Shown in pieces: positions 1-8,204 of a stretch of 64,000 bases of DNA. The position numbers were made by a program, and so were the translations under genes. This DNA comes from UBA7703 sp963667195 (GTDB lineage Bacteria > Bacillota > Clostridia > Christensenellales > CAG-138): NCBI GenBank assembly GCA_963667195.1, contig OY762962.1, positions 2,046,001 to 2,110,000 of the forward strand. Reading direction: 5' to 3'. How positions within the stretch are numbered: position 1 is the stretch's first letter; each line of letters begins with the position of its first letter. The notes beneath the pieces were generated by a model. That model ran no database searches and was not told the origin of the DNA. It worked only from the letters and a program-made list of their open reading frames with translations.

Positions 1-97
1 CCGCGATCTGGCGGTACTGCTGCGACTCTAGCGTCAGCGAAATCAGGTTGCGGACAGGTTTATCGTCCTCGACGATCAAAATCAGTGGCTTATTCAT
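1..97 (-). CDS. kdpE: KdpE-like response regulator, N-terminal fragment
   Basis: Only the first 32 codons are in the window; the gene runs off the left edge. The reading MNKPLILIVEDDKPVRNLI is the start of a receiver domain: the acidic pair (EDD) that binds Mg2+ at the phosphorylation site is visible, while the phospho-acceptor Asp lies outside. The start codon overlaps the end of the kdpD-like kinase gene by 8 bases, so the two are translationally coupled and form a two-component pair. The name KdpE is inferred from the KdpD-type kinase; the DNA-binding domain is not visible. Confidence 0.85.
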   Translation of the reverse strand, partial: MNKPLILIVEDDKPVRNLISLTLESQQYRQIA

Positions 98-2078
98 CCA
101 GATGCACCTCCGCTTTCTGGAGCGTAAAGGTAAACACAGACCCGTGCGGCACATTATCTGAAACGTTGATCTCGCCGCCGTGCGCAGAGACGATCGCGCG
201 GCAGAGCGCGAGCCCGAGCCCGAGACCGCGCCGCGCGTCCCATGACGTGCCCGCGCTCGTGAAGAACAGATCGAATACGTGTTGCTTGTTCTCGTCGGGA
301 ATACCCGGCCCGTCGTCCGCAACGCTGATGCGAATCCGTTTGTCCTCTTCGACCGCACGGATTACGATCTCCGAATCCGCGGGCGTGTACTTGATCGCGT
401 TTTCGATCAGGTTGAGCAGCACCTGTACGATCAGCGGCGCATCCATGTTCGCCATCAGCAGATCGTTTTCGATCTCGATGCGCATTTCATGCGCGCCGGA
501 GCGGCGGCCGATGCGGTTGAGCGCGCTTTCCACCACGTCCGATACAAGCTCCGGCTTGAGGTTGAGGCGGATGGAGCTGTCGTCCATGCGCGTGATGGAG
601 AGCAGGTTTTCCACGAGGTTGATCAGCCAGATCGAGTCGTCATAGATGCTGCCGAAGAGCTCTTGCTGTTCCTCCATCGGAACCGCACCGCGCAGGAGCA
701 TATCCGCGTTGCCTGAGATGCTGGTCAGCGGCGTGCGCAGGTCGTGCGAAATCGCACGGAGCAGATTCGCGCGGAGCTGCTCCTGTTGTGCTTTGAGTGC
801 GATGGCCTGCCGCGCCGTGTCCGACTGCTGCTTGTCCAGCGCAAGCCCGCACTCGCCGAGAATCGCGAGGCAGAGGCTTTGCTCAAACGAGTCCAGCGGG
901 CGGGTCAGCTCGATGCCCGCAACCGCGCGCACTTCGCCGTGCCCGCGGACAGCGAGATATTGACAGCGTGCGCCGGAATAAACCGCGGTGCCTGCGCCGG
1001 AGCGTTTGTTGTTCAGCAGGGTCCAACTTGCTGCGGCTTGTTCCTGCTCGGTAAACAGCGAATCAGCGGAGCTGCCGGAGGAGAAGAGGACCGGCTTTTG
1101 CAGCGCGTCGTTCTCCACGGGGTATAGAAGCGCCGCTCCACCGATTAGTGCATGCAGTTGCCGCGCGGTCTCCAGCAGGATTTCATCCGCGCTTTCTGCC
1201 TGCTGCAGGTTCCGGCTCGCGGTGAGCAGCACCTCCGTGCGGTAGGCTTTCTCCGCGTTGATCTTCGCTTGTTGCCGCGCTTTTGCGGTGAGGGAGCTGG
1301 TTAAAACGGACGCGACAAGCATGACGAGAAACGTCAACGGGTAGCCGGGATCGTACGCCAAAAGGGTAAATCTCGGCTCGGTGAAGAAATAGTTGAATGT
1401 CAGCACGCTCAGCACAGATGCGAGAAGTCCGTAGATCAACCCGTCCGTCCAAAACGCCGTGAGCAGCACCGCGAGGATATATAGCGTCATGATGCTTGCT
1501 TCCGTGAAGCCAAGCTGGCGAAGCAGAAGACCAAGCAGCGTCGTCGCGGTTAAAATCGCAAACTCGATGAGAAACGAGCGCCATGTGAGGCCCTGTAAAC
1601 GCGGCCTCGGCGCGCGCGATTTGCCGGATTCCTCCGGAATAAGAAAAAGCTCCACACCAGGCAGAAGCTTTGCAATTTGGAGCGCAGGATTTTTTCTTCT
1701 CACGAGTCGTCCGCTCGCTTGATATGCGTAACCCAAGACAACCTTGGTGACGCGCGCGGTCTTGGCAAACTCCGCAATCTGGAGCGCAACGTTTGAGCCA
1801 TAGGAAACGGCCTGCTCCGCGCCGGACTTGGTCGCGAGCGCGAGATTTGTCTCCAGCTGGCGTGCGGTCTCGGTCGCAACGCTCCTGCCCGACGGTGGCT
1901 CGACGTAGAGCGCGGTAAGCTTAGCGTCAAACGCGCGCGCAAGAACAGCGCCTGCCTCAATCACCCGCGCATTGTTTGGCGAGGGTGAGATGCAGACGAG
2001 TACATGCTCTTCCAGCGGGGTTGGCCCAACGCGCAAGCGCGGCACCTCCAGACGAATCTTGGATACGATACTAGACAT
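90..2078 (-). CDS. kdpD: KdpD-like sensor histidine kinase lacking the N-terminal KdpD domain
   Basis: This is a 662-residue membrane kinase. Domains in order: a universal-stress-protein-like domain (about 25-140), a four-helix DUF4118 membrane domain (about 165-270), a GAF-like region (about 290-410), a dimerisation/phospho-acceptor helix with the H-box SHDLRTPLTS (about 440), and an ATPase domain with the N box NLIENAIKYTP and G boxes DDGPGIP and GLGLGLALC. Full-length KdpD of E. coli is near 890 residues and begins with a cytoplasmic KdpD domain carrying a P-loop; that part is absent here, so the protein begins with the USP module. It follows trkA-trkH in the same direction and overlaps kdpE, which suggests it senses K+ or turgor and may control this potassium locus. 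Whether kdpFABC lies beyond the left edge cannot be seen. Confidence 0.9.
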   Translation of the reverse strand: MSSIVSKIRLEVPRLRVGPTPLEEHVLVCISPSPNNARVIEAGAVLARAFDAKLTALYVEPPSGRSVATETARQLETNLALATKSGAEQAVSYGSNVALQIAEFAKTARVTKVVLGYAYQASGRLVRRKNPALQIAKLLPGVELFLIPEESGKSRAPRPRLQGLTWRSFLIEFAILTATTLLGLLLRQLGFTEASIMTLYILAVLLTAFWTDGLIYGLLASVLSVLTFNYFFTEPRFTLLAYDPGYPLTFLVMLVASVLTSSLTAKARQQAKINAEKAYRTEVLLTASRNLQQAESADEILLETARQLHALIGGAALLYPVENDALQKPVLFSSGSSADSLFTEQEQAAASWTLLNNKRSGAGTAVYSGARCQYLAVRGHGEVRAVAGIELTRPLDSFEQSLCLAILGECGLALDKQQSDTARQAIALKAQQEQLRANLLRAISHDLRTPLTSISGNADMLLRGAVPMEEQQELFGSIYDDSIWLINLVENLLSITRMDDSSIRLNLKPELVSDVVESALNRIGRRSGAHEMRIEIENDLLMANMDAPLIVQVLLNLIENAIKYTPADSEIVIRAVEEDKRIRISVADDGPGIPDENKQHVFDLFFTSAGTSWDARRGLGLGLALCRAIVSAHGGEINVSDNVPHGSVFTFTLQKAEVHLDE

Positions 2079-2084
2079 AGCATA

Positions 2085-2621
2085 TCACTTTTCGTCGGAA
2101 ACTGGGACTGTTTTTCGCGTGTTGAACTTGGTTGCGGCGCGTTTCTTCCAGACCAGCAACAGTAAACCTGCTGCGGGCAGGGGCAGCGCGATTGCGAGGA
2201 TTGTGATCAATCGCGAAGCATGCATTTGTGTTGCCGAACCGACGGAAAGCACCTTCATCGTGTCTGCATGGATATCGAGATCCCCGCCGTGCTCCGCACA
2301 GGCACGATGGAACACGCCCTCGATGCGGATGGTGTCGCCGTGCTTGCCGTAACCGCCGATGACGGTGATCTGTTTCGCTTGCTCCGCCGTGACGAACACG
2401 CCGATGGTGTTGCTGCCGTCGAACACGGCGAGCCATGCATGGTCTCCGCGGTAGAGAATGTCGCCCAGCACTTCGCCTTCGTAGACAATGGTCTGGTTGT
2501 CATAATCCTTCGCATGGTCGATCAAGTCGTTGCTGCCTATGGCGTTTCCGTCCGCAAGTGCCACGGCGGGCGCAAGAAGTAACAGCAGCGCAATTATAAG
2601 GAATACGGTTTTTTGGTGCAT
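2085..2621 (-). CDS. Membrane-anchored extracytoplasmic protein, OB-fold-like
   Basis: This 178-residue protein has an N-terminal signal peptide (MHQKTVFLIIALLLLL followed by a small-residue cleavage region ending ALA). Next come about 110 polar residues with beta-rich character (IVYEGEVLGDILYRGDHAWL) and a hydrophobic C-terminal helix followed by KKR, predicting one membrane anchor with the body outside. The pattern of motifs resembles small OB-fold domains of exported proteins, but I cannot name a family. The start was placed at the Met before the signal peptide; the longer frame has no signal-like beginning. It overlaps the 3' end of trkH by 28 bases and sits 6 bases before kdpD, so it is part of the potassium operon. 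Its role is unknown. Confidence 0.75.
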   Translation of the reverse strand: MHQKTVFLIIALLLLLAPAVALADGNAIGSNDLIDHAKDYDNQTIVYEGEVLGDILYRGDHAWLAVFDGSNTIGVFVTAEQAKQITVIGGYGKHGDTIRIEGVFHRACAEHGGDLDIHADTMKVLSVGSATQMHASRLITILAIALPLPAAGLLLLVWKKRAATKFNTRKTVPVSDEK

Positions 2622-4123
2622 ACCTGCGCCGCCTTTCGAATCACATAGGAAATCAGAGCGAATACCGACAGGAACTCCAGCCGACCCAACCACATTTCAA
2701 CAATGTATGTGATCTTCAGAAAGGCTGGCATTGTTGCGGTTGAAACGCCAATGGACAGTCCGACATTGCCCGCTGCCGAGGCGGACTCAAATGACGCCAT
2801 ACTCAACGGAAAACCTGCAAGCAATCCTGCAAGCGTTCCGAGGGAATAAATCGCGATATAGAGAATCACAATCAGTGCGGCGTTCTTCACAGTCGAATCC
2901 GTGAGCACGATATCCCGAATGTGGTGATATTTCTGCTCCCGCACGCGTGATTCCGGCAGAACCATGCGCCGAACCTCGGCTTTGAGTGCTGTGAAGAGAA
3001 TGCCCGTTCGTATGCCCTTGAAGCCGCCCGCGGTCGAGCTCGCGCTGCCGCCGAACATCATGGCAAGCGTGATCGCAAAGAGCGCGATATCGCCCCATTC
3101 ATAGTAAAACTGCTTCGCATAGACCGTCATAAAACCCGTGGTCGTATGCCCGGAAATCAGCTGATAAAAGCCTTTACGGAACATTGCGATTGCGTCCGGG
3201 TATACGCCGTTCTTCATCAGCCCGAGGGTGCATAAAAGCACCGTGATGGTCAGTGTGACCGTAAACGTCACAGTCTCGATGTTCTTTCTCAGCTCCTTGG
3301 TATTGCCGGAGAGCACCGCATGGTGCAGGGCAAAGTTGAAGGAACCGATCACGAAGAACACGACGGTCACGAGCTCTAGGAGGCTGCTGTGATAGTAGAG
3401 GATGTTCTGGCTCATCGGCGCAAAACCGCCCGTGCTCCAGGCGGACATGTATGTCCATAAGCCGTGCAGAAACGCGCGATCAAGCGGAAGCCCCGCCACC
3501 AAAGCCGAGATGGTGAGTGCGACAGTGCCGACCGCAAGATAGATCAGGCTGATTTGCCAGATACGCCGCGCGGTGCTGACTGCGTTGGGGAAGAGCTTTT
3601 CATCCTTCGCCTCGCCGACATACATGCGGTATGCGCCGCCCTGTCCTTTGGTGAGGAAGGTAAGCGCGAGCACGACCATGCCTTGACCGCCGACAAACGT
3701 CAGCAGGTGCCGCCACATGTTGATGCCGTTACTCACATGGTCGAGGTCTTGAATCAGCGTCAGCCCCGTGGTGGTCAACCCGCTCATCACGTCAAAGCAC
3801 GTGTCGAGATAGCTCAAATAGTTGCCGGAAAAGTAGTACGGCAGCGCGGAGAGCAGCATGCACAAGAACCATGATCCGGCGGCGACCACCATGCCTTCTC
3901 CGAAGCTCAGCTTCGCAAAGCGCTCCTTGGTGCCTGCGAGCATCAGTCCCGCCGCAACCAGCGCCGCGATGGAAAGCGACGCCACGAACGCGAGCACGAT
4001 CGGCCACTCCCCGTATACGACGGAGGTCAGAATCGGCAGGATTTGCAGCGCATTGAGCACGAGAATCACGAGCCCTGTATAGTAACAAATCGGCCGGAGC
4101 CGATTGATCGGTTTGTCGATCAT
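2594..4123 (-). CDS. trkH: TrkH/KtrB-type potassium channel subunit
   Basis: About 509 residues with many membrane segments and the repeated selectivity-filter regions of the Trk/Ktr/HKT family (for example DVMSGLTTTGLT, MSAWSTGGFAPM, SGHTTTGFMT, SAAGNVGLSIG). The family forms a K+-conducting dimer that is gated by a cytoplasmic TrkA/KtrA ring. The genes for two TrkA-type proteins lie immediately upstream in the same operon. The start is uncertain: an ATG at 4123 comes 7 bases after the stop of a small upstream frame but has GGAGGT directly against it, while a TTG at 4156 would overlap that small frame. I chose 4123. The length is close to the usual 480-510 residues. Confidence 0.93.
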   Translation of the reverse strand: MIDKPINRLRPICYYTGLVILVLNALQILPILTSVVYGEWPIVLAFVASLSIAALVAAGLMLAGTKERFAKLSFGEGMVVAAGSWFLCMLLSALPYYFSGNYLSYLDTCFDVMSGLTTTGLTLIQDLDHVSNGINMWRHLLTFVGGQGMVVLALTFLTKGQGGAYRMYVGEAKDEKLFPNAVSTARRIWQISLIYLAVGTVALTISALVAGLPLDRAFLHGLWTYMSAWSTGGFAPMSQNILYYHSSLLELVTVVFFVIGSFNFALHHAVLSGNTKELRKNIETVTFTVTLTITVLLCTLGLMKNGVYPDAIAMFRKGFYQLISGHTTTGFMTVYAKQFYYEWGDIALFAITLAMMFGGSASSTAGGFKGIRTGILFTALKAEVRRMVLPESRVREQKYHHIRDIVLTDSTVKNAALIVILYIAIYSLGTLAGLLAGFPLSMASFESASAAGNVGLSIGVSTATMPAFLKITYIVEMWLGRLEFLSVFALISYVIRKAAQVCTKKPYSL

Positions 4124-4130
4124 ACCTCCA

Positions 4131-4232
4131 TCACCCCAACAGTGCGGAGACTGCAAGCCCTGCTATGATCAATGCGCCGGAGAATCCAATCTCCAACAGC
4201 ACACCGCGCGCGGCTTTTAACGTATGTTTCAT
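4131..4232 (-). CDS. 33-residue single-pass membrane peptide in the trk operon
   Basis: The frame reads MKHTLKAARGVLLEIGFSG and then a hydrophobic stretch (ALIIAGLAVSALLG). It is one predicted membrane helix with a basic N-terminus. Its ATG overlaps the TGA of the upstream trkA gene in an ATGA junction, GGGGTGA lies 6 bases before the ATG, and its stop is followed 7 bases later by the trkH start. Tight coupling on both sides argues for a real gene. Small membrane peptides are known partners of K+ transporters (KdpF in the Kdp complex), but I see no sequence reason to call this KdpF. A role in stabilising or regulating TrkH is inference. Confidence 0.65.
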   Translation of the reverse strand: MKHTLKAARGVLLEIGFSGALIIAGLAVSALLG

Positions 4233-4903
4233 ATTCTTTCACCCCGAATGTTTGATAGTACCTGCGGCAGATCACATTCGTTTCCGAGGATGACCACATT
4301 GTCGTCCGCATTGAGTACTGTTTCTCCGTCAGGAATGACAGCCTCGCCATCCCGTACAACGGTGACGATGATCATGCCCTTCGGCAGGCCGATCTCGTTG
4401 AGACGCTTGCCGTTATAGGGCGAGCGCGCGTCCACCAGCGCCTCCCGCACGCGTACATGCGTGGCTCTGCGGGTGAGCAGCGCGTTGACATCCGCCCAGT
4501 CGAGCTCGGAATCGATGCTGCCCGCTATGCGCGCGGTGCTGCTGATGACGCTGTCTACGCCAAGCTGCTCAAACACGCGGATATTCTTCGGGTTCTTCAC
4601 GCGCGCAATGGTGCGCTTCACGCCGAAATAATCCTTAGCGAGCTGGCAGCTCACGAGGTTGTTCTGATCTTGGCCGGTGACTGCGATCAGCGCCTCCGCG
4701 TGATAGATGCCCGCGTCCCGTAGGCACTCGGCGTTGGTGCCGTCGCCATGGGTGACCTCGACATAAGCGCCGCCAAACGCGTTTTCGATGCGCTCACAGC
4801 GCGCGCGATTGCTGTCGATCAGCATGATGTGGTGTTTTTCCGCCATCAGGGTTTTGACCAGATAATAGCCGACGTTGCCGCCGCCGACGATGATGATTCG
4901 CAT
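4229..4903 (-). CDS. trkA: TrkA/KtrA-type K+ uptake regulatory protein (TrkA-N plus TrkA-C)
   Basis: A 224-residue cytoplasmic protein. The N-terminal RCK domain starts with the dinucleotide-binding motif GGGNVG (about 7-12) and an acidic residue at the end of the second strand (LIDSNRARC). A C-terminal TrkA-C domain follows (about 140-224; GMIIVTVVRDGEAVIPDG). Proteins of this class form rings that bind NAD(H) or ATP/ADP and gate TrkH. One RCK plus one TrkA-C is the KtrA-like arrangement, rather than the doubled E. coli TrkA. It starts 2 bases after the preceding trkA-N gene and overlaps the small membrane-peptide gene by 4 bases. Confidence 0.93.
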   Translation of the reverse strand: MRIIIVGGGNVGYYLVKTLMAEKHHIMLIDSNRARCERIENAFGGAYVEVTHGDGTNAECLRDAGIYHAEALIAVTGQDQNNLVSCQLAKDYFGVKRTIARVKNPKNIRVFEQLGVDSVISSTARIAGSIDSELDWADVNALLTRRATHVRVREALVDARSPYNGKRLNEIGLPKGMIIVTVVRDGEAVIPDGETVLNADDNVVILGNECDLPQVLSNIRGERI

Positions 4904-4905
4904 GA

Positions 4906-5316
4906 TCAGGACGCCTCCGTTTCAGTCAGCAGTGAACCGATCTTTGCGACGGTCAACATGGTGGGGCATACGGTTGTTAACCCCATCTGCTGTAAAATCT
5001 CATCTTTCTCCGGGTCATAGACGCGCGTCACCACATGCGGAACATGATACAGCTGGGATGCGATCTGCGCAGTCATGACATTGACGTTATCGTCACTCGT
5101 GACCGCAAGCAGCGCATCCGCATGTTCGATACCCGCGCTCTTGAGCACGTCCTCGTCGATGCACATGCCGGTGATCGTGAGGCAATTGGTGCCGTTTTCC
5201 AGCTGCGCGAAGCTCTCCTCATTGGGATCGATCACCACGACGTCGTGACCCTCGTTCGAGAGGCTCTTGACCAGGTTTGCGCCGATTTTGCCGCAACCTG
5301 CAACGATTATATACAT
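4906..5316 (-). CDS. TrkA-N (RCK) domain protein without TrkA-C domain
   Basis: This 136-residue protein contains only the Rossmann-type RCK domain: motif GCGKIG near the N-terminus, then VVIDPNEE at the end of strand two. No TrkA-C domain follows. It overlaps the upstream TPR gene by 10 bases and is followed 2 bases later by the longer TrkA. Two different RCK proteins beside one TrkH suggest a hetero-oligomeric gating ring or an accessory nucleotide sensor; this is inference. The start MYIIVAGCG is normal for the family. Confidence 0.88.
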   Translation of the reverse strand: MYIIVAGCGKIGANLVKSLSNEGHDVVVIDPNEESFAQLENGTNCLTITGMCIDEDVLKSAGIEHADALLAVTSDDNVNVMTAQIASQLYHVPHVVTRVYDPEKDEILQQMGLTTVCPTMLTVAKIGSLLTETEAS

Positions 5317-5657
5317 GCCTTTGTCTCCTTCACATATGGACGCGGCAGGTGGTCAAAGTCGCAATCGCTCACAGAGTATGCTTCCTTGCGTGTGCGGTAG
5401 AACTCCGAAAACCCTTCCAAATTCCAGCGCGAAGGCCCATAGCTGGGATCCAGCGCGTTCGCCGCACGGAAATGCTTCATCGCGTCCTCATGATGGCGCT
5501 TGTGCTCCAGCAGCAGCCCCATCAGGTTGTGCGGAACCGCACTGTGCGGAGATTGAAACATCGCGGTTGAAAGCAGCGCCTCGCAGGCGTCAAACTCACG
5601 GCGGGAGATCATCTCTTTCGCCTGACCGATGAGTTCACCGAGTTCTTCCTTTTCCAT
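5307..5657 (-). CDS. Small TPR-repeat protein heading the trk operon
   Basis: A 116-residue soluble protein with about two tetratricopeptide-like helical repeats (REFDACEALLSTAMFQSP and HEDAMKHFRAANALDPSYG), expected to mediate protein-protein contact. The start at 5657 was chosen because AGAGGAA is 6-8 bases upstream of it and too close to the alternative ATG at 5663. The gene overlaps the following trkA-N gene by 10 bases and is the first gene of the operon. Its partner is unknown; TrkA ring or kinase are candidates from context only. Confidence 0.72.
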   Translation of the reverse strand: MEKEELGELIGQAKEMISRREFDACEALLSTAMFQSPHSAVPHNLMGLLLEHKRHHEDAMKHFRAANALDPSYGPSRWNLEGFSEFYRTRKEAYSVSDCDFDHLPRPYVKETKACI

Positions 5658-5734
5658 AGTCATTTCCTCTTTATTCTGTACTCTTTTGTAGATCCTTTTG
5701 AACTACAGACGCAGTATAGAACGGCGCGTGAAAA

Positions 5735-5764
5735 AACGCCGTTCGAGTTTGGGTAAACGGCGTT
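5735..5764. promoter_or_regulatory. Inverted repeat upstream of the trk operon
   Basis: AACGCCGTT at 5735-5743 and its complement AACGGCGTT at 5756-5764 make a perfect 9-base stem about 80-110 bases upstream of the first trk gene. It lacks a T-run on the operon side, so an operator for a dimeric regulator is more likely than a terminator. The rest of 5658-6246 has no gene I can support; it holds repeat copy A, listed separately. Confidence 0.4.
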
Positions 5765-6017
5765 AAAGTTGTGTTAATGAACGAGGCTTTCAAGACGTTA
5801 TAGGCTGGAAGTAGTTTGTAGACGTATCATTTTCAAACGGAACCGCTGATTCGAGATAGAAAAAGCGAACAATAAAGGCCAACAAATGGTTACCTTTGTT
5901 GTGAATAATTTCTCGCGAAGTGACACAAACGCGAATTATGGGGGTGGGTGCAAATAAGAAGGTGGGTGCATGGACAAAGTGCAAAGATGTATAGCCGCAC
6001 ATGTGTTGAGATATCGG

Positions 6018-6191
6018 ACCAACGGCCTTCGGGCTATGATGACATATTTCGCGTGAAGCAGTTATGATACAAGGAAGATTAAGACAGTCGCCGATTGCTG
6101 CAGATAATTCAAAATGTATTTTTGATGACAAAGAACGATTCAAAGCCATATTTGACAGCGATAAACATCAAATATCAAGAGGCAATAGGTT
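6018..6191 (+). repeat. Diverged dispersed repeat, copy A
   Basis: This segment aligns with 25338-25517 in the same orientation. Shared blocks are a tRNA-like block (ACCAACGGCCTTCGGGCTATGA against ACCAACGACCTCTGGGTTATGA), GTTATGAT, AGTCGCCGAT, an exact 18-base block GATAATTCAAAATGTATT at 6103-6120, and ATAAACATCAAAT at 6161-6173. The last two blocks are 58 bases apart in both copies. The first block resembles part of the 3' half of an initiator tRNA on the minus strand. It may be an old attachment site. Just left, GGTGGGTGCA occurs twice (5943-5952, 5961-5970). Confidence 0.65.
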
Positions 6192-6246
6192 GTGTTATGA
6201 ATATTCATCTAAGTACACACAATAGTGTTCTTTGCAATAATGTTAA

Positions 6247-6999
6247 TTATTGGATATAGCGTAGCGGCGTAACGCCGTATTCCTTCTTAAAACAAGAAAT
6301 AAAGTGGCTCTGCGAGGAGAAGCCGAGAATCTCGGCGACGGCGCTTTCGGATAGATGCTCGTGCCGCATGAGATCGAGGGCTTCTTTTAGTTTGCACTTT
6401 CGCGCATATGCCATTGGCGAAAGCCCCACTTGCGCACGAAACAGATGGCTGACGCGCGAAGGCGAGAGTCCGCTGACGGTGGATAGATCCTGAAACGAGA
6501 TGGGGTAGTGCAGGTGTTCCTGAATGTAGTTCAGGCATTGCCGGATGGCTGGTGAAACCGCGCTTTCTTCACGGTTGTCCCGTACGCGGCTTGCTAGCTC
6601 AATGCTCATTTCATACGTTTCCAACAGAACCGAATCCGCCTCCACCATGCGATCGATGCGCCGGATAAATTCGTCGCTCCGGCAATAAGCTTCGGACTCC
6701 GGCATGCCGCCGTCGATTGCGGCGCGCGTACCAAGCGCCGCGCAGGAGACTGCGAAATACTGCGCCTGACGCAGCGGGTTGGACGAAAGGCTGCCAACAA
6801 TGTAGCCCGTTTTGCCGTATTCCTCCAGAACGAGTGAAAGCTTCTCCGGTTCACCTTCGCGAATCAGTTGGAGAACGTGCCGTTCAAACGCATAAGGCGT
6901 TCGCTGAAACAGCGTTTCACGCTGTTCGAAGAGAATGTCCTCCTGCTGTTGCGTGGCTTTTTTTACGTGATCGATCAACGTTCTCGGCGTATCCTTCAT
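6247..6999 (-). CDS. AraC-family transcriptional regulator
   Basis: A 250-residue regulator with the double helix-turn-helix AraC domain in the last 100 residues (DLSTVSGLSPSRVSHLFRAQ and the second helix pair ending GFSSQSHFISCFKKEYG, then TPLRY). The N-terminal 140 residues are helical and do not look like a sugar cupin; they resemble the YesN-like group of Bacillota. The start at 6999 was chosen because AAAGGT lies 9 bases upstream, while the longer frame begins with a run unlike the family. It is divergent from the phosphotransferase-MATE pair across 213 bases, so it likely controls that pair. Confidence 0.88.
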   Translation of the reverse strand: MKDTPRTLIDHVKKATQQQEDILFEQRETLFQRTPYAFERHVLQLIREGEPEKLSLVLEEYGKTGYIVGSLSSNPLRQAQYFAVSCAALGTRAAIDGGMPESEAYCRSDEFIRRIDRMVEADSVLLETYEMSIELASRVRDNREESAVSPAIRQCLNYIQEHLHYPISFQDLSTVSGLSPSRVSHLFRAQVGLSPMAYARKCKLKEALDLMRHEHLSESAVAEILGFSSQSHFISCFKKEYGVTPLRYIQ

Positions 7000-7212
7000 C
7001 TGCGGTACCTTTCGTTTTTGCATAGCAAAATATCGATAAAAAAAGCAATAATCTGATATACGAAGAATCATACCATATCATATGATGAATTCACAAATTC
7101 TGTTCCAACATTTGGGTTTTTGCCATATGCCGGGTTATCTTAACAAGTCGATTACAAAAAAGTATCATCTAAATTTTCAATATGAGAAATTCTGTTTACT
7201 AAGGAGTTATCT

Positions 7213-8196
7213 ATGATCAGCAGAACGAAGTATCCGATTACGAACGAGGAAATCCAGCGGTTGAGTGAACAGGCGGGGCTTGGCATTGTTAAAAATGCAA
7301 GCCCGCTGGGCGCAGGAGAATACAACGCCGTCTATCTGGTTGAAACGAACAGCGGCGAGTATGTACTCAAGATTGCGCCGCCGGAATCGGTTCCCGTCAT
7401 GACATACGAACAGGCCATGATGGAAGCCGAAATCTTCTGGTACGAGCAGATGCGGGAGCACTCGAAGATTCGCGTTCCACGGGTCGTCTATTCGGATCTT
7501 TCCCGCAAAGCTTTTCCCGCGGAGTTCTTTTTTATGGAACGGATACCGGGAAAGCAGCTGAACGAGATGGACTTTTCGGAGGAGGAGAAAACTGCGGCCG
7601 CCGGAACCACCGCGCGCATGGCCGCAGAGCTGCACCGAATCAAAGGTGAACGGTTTGGATACCTGCAAATGGGGCTTCACGACGATTGGTACGAGGCCTA
7701 TCGGGTGATCATCGAGAGCCTCGTCGCGGACGGAAAACGGCAGGGCCACTCGTCCCGGCGCGGCAAGAGACTGCTCAAATACATAGACGATTACAAAGAC
7801 ATTCTCAAAGCTGCGCCGTGCTGCATGGTCAATTTTGATATCTGGGCGCCAAACATCCTCTGCGAGCGCACGGAAGCGGGAATTCAATATACCTGGATCG
7901 ATCCGGAGCGTAGCTTCTGGGGAGACGCAATCTGGGACTTCATCTGTCTGGAACTCTTCACGCCGCTTGCTGAGAAAAAGAACAGCCTCGCTGCCTACAA
8001 CGAGGCCACCGATCTAACGGTGCTCGCGACCCGCGAAGAGCAGATTCGGTATGCGTTTGCGCAGGCGCACATGGGGCTGATCATGGAGATCGAGAAATAC
8101 TATCGCTATACGCTCCATCACGCTGGCTGGTGGAGAAATGTCTATGTGTCCGGATTCCTGTTCAGGCATGCATTTACTACGCTGAAAAATTCGTAA
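7213..8196 (+). CDS. APH-fold phosphotransferase (kinase-like), substrate unknown
   Basis: A 327-residue protein of the aminoglycoside-phosphotransferase / choline-kinase superfamily. Visible features: a glycine-rich N-lobe segment (PLGAGEYNAVYLVE), the ATP-anchoring Lys in YVLKIAP, the catalytic loop NFDIWAPN, in which the usual His of HxD is Asn, and the metal-binding WIDPERSFWGD. AAGGAG stands 8 bases before the ATG. The gene ends 8 bases before a MATE exporter gene, and both are divergent from an AraC regulator. Drug modification plus efflux is one reading; a sugar or amino-alcohol kinase with an exporter is equally possible. Confidence 0.82.
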   Translation: MISRTKYPITNEEIQRLSEQAGLGIVKNASPLGAGEYNAVYLVETNSGEYVLKIAPPESVPVMTYEQAMMEAEIFWYEQMREHSKIRVPRVVYSDLSRKAFPAEFFFMERIPGKQLNEMDFSEEEKTAAAGTTARMAAELHRIKGERFGYLQMGLHDDWYEAYRVIIESLVADGKRQGHSSRRGKRLLKYIDDYKDILKAAPCCMVNFDIWAPNILCERTEAGIQYTWIDPERSFWGDAIWDFICLELFTPLAEKKNSLAAYNEATDLTVLATREEQIRYAFAQAHMGLIMEIEKYYRYTLHHAGWWRNVYVSGFLFRHAFTTLKNS

Positions 8197-8204
8197 GATC
8201 GACT

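Noticed and set aside
5790..6149. 119-codon minus-strand frame between the trk operon and the AraC gene
   Set aside because: It covers the dispersed repeat and tRNA-like block, has no good ribosome site and no family resemblance.
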